DNA of 7,838 bases from CAYGDT01 sp964348745. Its GTDB lineage: Bacteria > Patescibacteriota > Gracilibacteria > Peribacterales > Peribacteraceae. The translations under genes were made by a program, and so were the position numbers. Of the stretch, positions 5,997 to 7,838 are shown piece by piece. The stretch is from the NCBI GenBank assembly GCA_964348745.1, contig CAYGDT010000065.1, forward strand, positions 1 through 7,838. The letters are read 5' to 3'. Numbering within the stretch: the first letter of the stretch is position 1; each line of letters begins with the position of its first letter. A model generated the notes under the pieces. It saw only the letters and a program-made list of their open reading frames with translations, was not told the origin of the DNA and searched no databases.

Positions 5997-6293
5997 ATGG
6001 ATCCGAAAGGCAATTTTGAGGAGTGTCTTCCAATATTCAATGCTCTTGGGAGTGCCGTCAGGCAGAAGATACTCTTCATCATAGGTGAAGATAGCAGACT
6101 CAGCGTCCAGAGTCTGGCAGAACGAATGAATCTCTCGCGTCCGACCATCTCACATCATCTTGGCATACTGCAAAGCGCAGGCATCATACATCATCATAAA
6201 GCTGGAAGAGAACGCATCTATTACTTTTCATTCGAAGACAGCCTGAAGAAGATGTCGAAACTTATCAACTCAATCGAAACCACGAAGCGATAA
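5997..6293 (+). CDS. ArsR-family winged-helix transcriptional repressor
   Basis: This 98-residue cytosolic protein has the full ArsR/SmtB-type fold. An N-terminal helix contains FNALGSAVRQKILFII (14-29). The helix-turn-helix spans about 35-60, with recognition helix SRPTISHHLGIL (47-58). The beta wing is IIHHHKAGRERIYYF (63-77), followed by a C-terminal helix. The classical metal motif ELCVCDL is missing; the only Cys is C10. A histidine cluster (H53, H54, H65-H67) exists, but it sits on the recognition helix and wing. The inducer may therefore be an organic ligand rather than arsenite or cadmium. The ATG is 7 bp after the MMPL stop. AAGGA at 5981-5985 is 11 nt upstream, a little far, and AGG at 5988-5990 is closer. 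It probably represses its own operon, and possibly the divergent one, through the inverted repeat at 3632-3673. Confidence 0.92.
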   Translation: MDPKGNFEECLPIFNALGSAVRQKILFIIGEDSRLSVQSLAERMNLSRPTISHHLGILQSAGIIHHHKAGRERIYYFSFEDSLKKMSKLINSIETTKR

Positions 6294-6339
6294 CGCCCCT
6301 TTCTATGGTGGTAGGTTCGCTAAGGCTGCACGTAGGTAT

Positions 6340-6360
6340 GAGTTACAACTCGTCTTTTTT
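6340..6360 (+). terminator. Weak possible terminator after the ArsR-type gene
   Basis: GAGT (6340-6343) and ACTC (6348-6351) form a 4-bp stem with loop TACA, followed two bases later by a run of six T (6355-6360). It would end plus-strand transcription from the MMPL operon, but it overlaps the 3' end of the convergent gene. The stem is very short, so support is weak. No better hairpin is visible in the 49-bp gap (6294-6342). Confidence 0.2.
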
Positions 6361-7838
6361 GTAATTGAGAAATTTTGTCCATTGACGTACAAGTCTCAGT
6401 ACCGTCTTTAGTGGTAACTCTATAGCCGTATCCAATACCAGGGCGACGATATTCACTCTCTTATACTCTTCCGAGAGCCAACGCCCCAGAACGATAAAAG
6501 GCATATAAAGAAAGTCCCTGATGAGCTGAATAGTACCAGAGTTTGCGGTGACCAGTTCTAACTCTCGGACAATTCCGGTCAGCCTAAATCCTAGGAAATT
6601 AGCGGTCGCAAAGAATATGACGAATAGTACAATCTGCACCACGTTGAAATCAATGGCGATAAGCCGACTCAACACAATACCGAACGCGATCATGAACATC
6701 AACGCGTAAAAAATACTAAAGCCGATACTATATTTCTTTGTATGATGTTTGTTTGATAGTTTGTTCTGTTTTTCCTCATACAAGGCATTCTCCATATAAT
6801 CAACGATCGCATCAGTATTGGCTTCGCTAGGTACTTTGATAGTAACCCTCTGAATTAGCAAAAATATAATCGGTGCCAATAGGTTTATTACCAAAGGTAA
6901 AACAATAATCGATCCTGTAACCGCAAGGTCATATGGGATTTCAATAAACAGACCGATAAGCGACTTTGTGATCAAAAGAAAAACAATGCTTTTTATCAAC
7001 GCTTTATCTAGGCGCTTTCCCGCCCGTTTGTAATTCTCCGATATTTTCGCTCTATAGGCAGAAGTGAGCTGGCCGCTCTTTTCCAGAAGCTCTGGCAGCT
7101 CGTCTCGGTCTTCGATTATAGACCTGAAGATCCTCAGCGGAGCGCCGTGACGGTCAATCGACCGTGATAACTGATTGGTTAAATCAGATGAAAATAGCCG
7201 GGTGATGCCCTCGTGAAAATGTATGTACGCTTGAATGTTGTCATCAGACAATCTGTAGAGCTGTTGCAAAGCATAACGAATCGTAGATAGGTCAGACTTC
7301 AGTAATATTTTGTGCACTGCGATATACAGACTTAGATCGAAGTTTTGAATCTCGCCGAGGTGACGGTATGATTCTTGATCGACTACTTTTTTATAATGCT
7401 GGTAAGCAAAATACTGATATATTTGTAGTTTTTTATCGTCAGCGATAATTGCCTCAATTTCAACCGACATGAGGTCAAACGTCCACTCCTCGGCACTGGC
7501 CTTAAGCGTATGCGGCTTCATTCTCCAGTAGTTATCGTAGTGCTTGATGAGTGACTGTGATATTTTCGAAAGAGAAGAGCGAGGAACAGTATTGTTCTCT
7601 ATGTAGCCTGCCTGAGTAAGCTCTATGATAATTTCTTCGGCAAGAGATTTCTCGATCTTTTGATTCGTACGCAAAGATATATTACGTAGTAGAAAACGAC
7701 GGATCGCTCGTTGACGGAGCAGATGCTCTTGCGTATATTCAGCTGAATTTCTCAACTGTTCATACGCAAACGCAACAATACTGCCCACATTCGCTACATT
7801 AATTAGGTCGCCTTTTTCTTCTTCTTCTTCTGCATTCT
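6343..7838 (-). CDS. Large four-TM protein of unknown function, 5' end outside the window
   Basis: I do not recognise a named family. A GTG at 7788 could start a 481-residue protein, but the frame stays open for 16 further codons to the window edge. These encode an acidic run of five Glu, then KGDLINVANV. No ribosome binding site precedes the GTG, so the gene most likely begins outside the window and is partial here. Counting from the GTG, residues 1-260 are soluble and helical, rich in Tyr, Leu and charged residues. Membrane helices follow at about 265-285, 291-313, 354-376 and 382-402, then a partly hydrophobic, basic C-terminal region (about 420-481). There are no visible catalytic motifs. 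It is convergent to the ArsR-type gene with a 49-bp gap and so is not part of that operon. A scaffold, sensor or envelope role is possible but unsupported. Confidence 0.8.
   Translation of the reverse strand, partial: NAEEEEEKGDLINVANVGSIVAFAYEQLRNSAEYTQEHLLRQRAIRRFLLRNISLRTNQKIEKSLAEEIIIELTQAGYIENNTVPRSSLSKISQSLIKHYDNYWRMKPHTLKASAEEWTFDLMSVEIEAIIADDKKLQIYQYFAYQHYKKVVDQESYRHLGEIQNFDLSLYIAVHKILLKSDLSTIRYALQQLYRLSDDNIQAYIHFHEGITRLFSSDLTNQLSRSIDRHGAPLRIFRSIIEDRDELPELLEKSGQLTSAYRAKISENYKRAGKRLDKALIKSIVFLLITKSLIGLFIEIPYDLAVTGSIIVLPLVINLLAPIIFLLIQRVTIKVPSEANTDAIVDYMENALYEEKQNKLSNKHHTKKYSIGFSIFYALMFMIAFGIVLSRLIAIDFNVVQIVLFVIFFATANFLGFRLTGIVRELELVTANSGTIQLIRDFLYMPFIVLGRWLSEEYKRVNIVALVLDTAIELPLKTVLRLVRQWTKFLNYKKDEL
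7816..7830. repeat. (TTC)5 trinucleotide repeat encoding poly-Glu
   Basis: Five TTC units on the plus strand read as five GAA (Glu) codons on the minus strand, in frame with the membrane protein gene. Slippage here would add or remove single Glu residues without a frameshift. Low-complexity acidic tracts of this kind are usually flexible linkers. Confidence 0.7.

Noticed and set aside
1..7838. UGA recoding, CRISPR arrays, insertion sequences
   Set aside because: Genes are intact under the standard code and one ends in TGA. No regularly spaced long direct repeats, transposase genes or terminal inverted repeats are visible.

Overview
The window suggests a small-genome bacterium of the Candidatus Saccharibacteria (TM7) / Patescibacteria type. 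This is an inference from overall protein style: the 14-TM exporter with an 'LNQT' first helix, short lineage-specific membrane proteins, compact spacing and little intergenic DNA. There is no rRNA or universal marker to prove it. GC is moderate. All genes read cleanly in the standard code and the first gene ends in TGA, so there is no sign of the UGA-Gly code of some related phyla.

Layout. Positions 117-1110 (+) hold a single-domain HKD phospholipase D-like protein, followed 4 bp later by a small three-helix membrane protein. Convergent to them, with a 17-bp coding overlap, is a membrane-anchored small protein at 1094-1549 (-). A 180-bp gap (1550-1729) carries an extended -10 promoter and two back-to-back hairpins in a region that looks faintly like a degenerate tRNA.

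The core of the window (1730-6293) is a divergent efflux locus. On the minus strand an AbrB/SpoVT-type DNA-binding protein (3331-3561) is fused by a 1-base stop/start overlap to a DHA2-family MFS drug exporter (1730-3331). On the plus strand an MMPL/RND-type membrane transporter (3728-5989) is followed 7 bp later by an ArsR-type winged-helix repressor (5997-6293). Each exporter thus has its own co-transcribed regulator. The shared 166-bp intergenic region shows two opposed promoters, a perfect 10-bp inverted repeat lying exactly between them, a 12-bp perfect palindrome inside that repeat, and a 9-bp phased repeat across one promoter and its leader. This architecture suggests that the two transport operons are regulated jointly.

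The last gene (6343 to the window edge, -) encodes a large protein of unknown function with a long helical soluble N-terminal part and four membrane segments. Its reading frame runs off the end of the window, so its true start is not visible.

I see no mobile element, CRISPR array, canonical tRNA or rRNA. The most interesting points are the divergent two-exporter/two-regulator control region and the structured intergenic element near 1593-1690.
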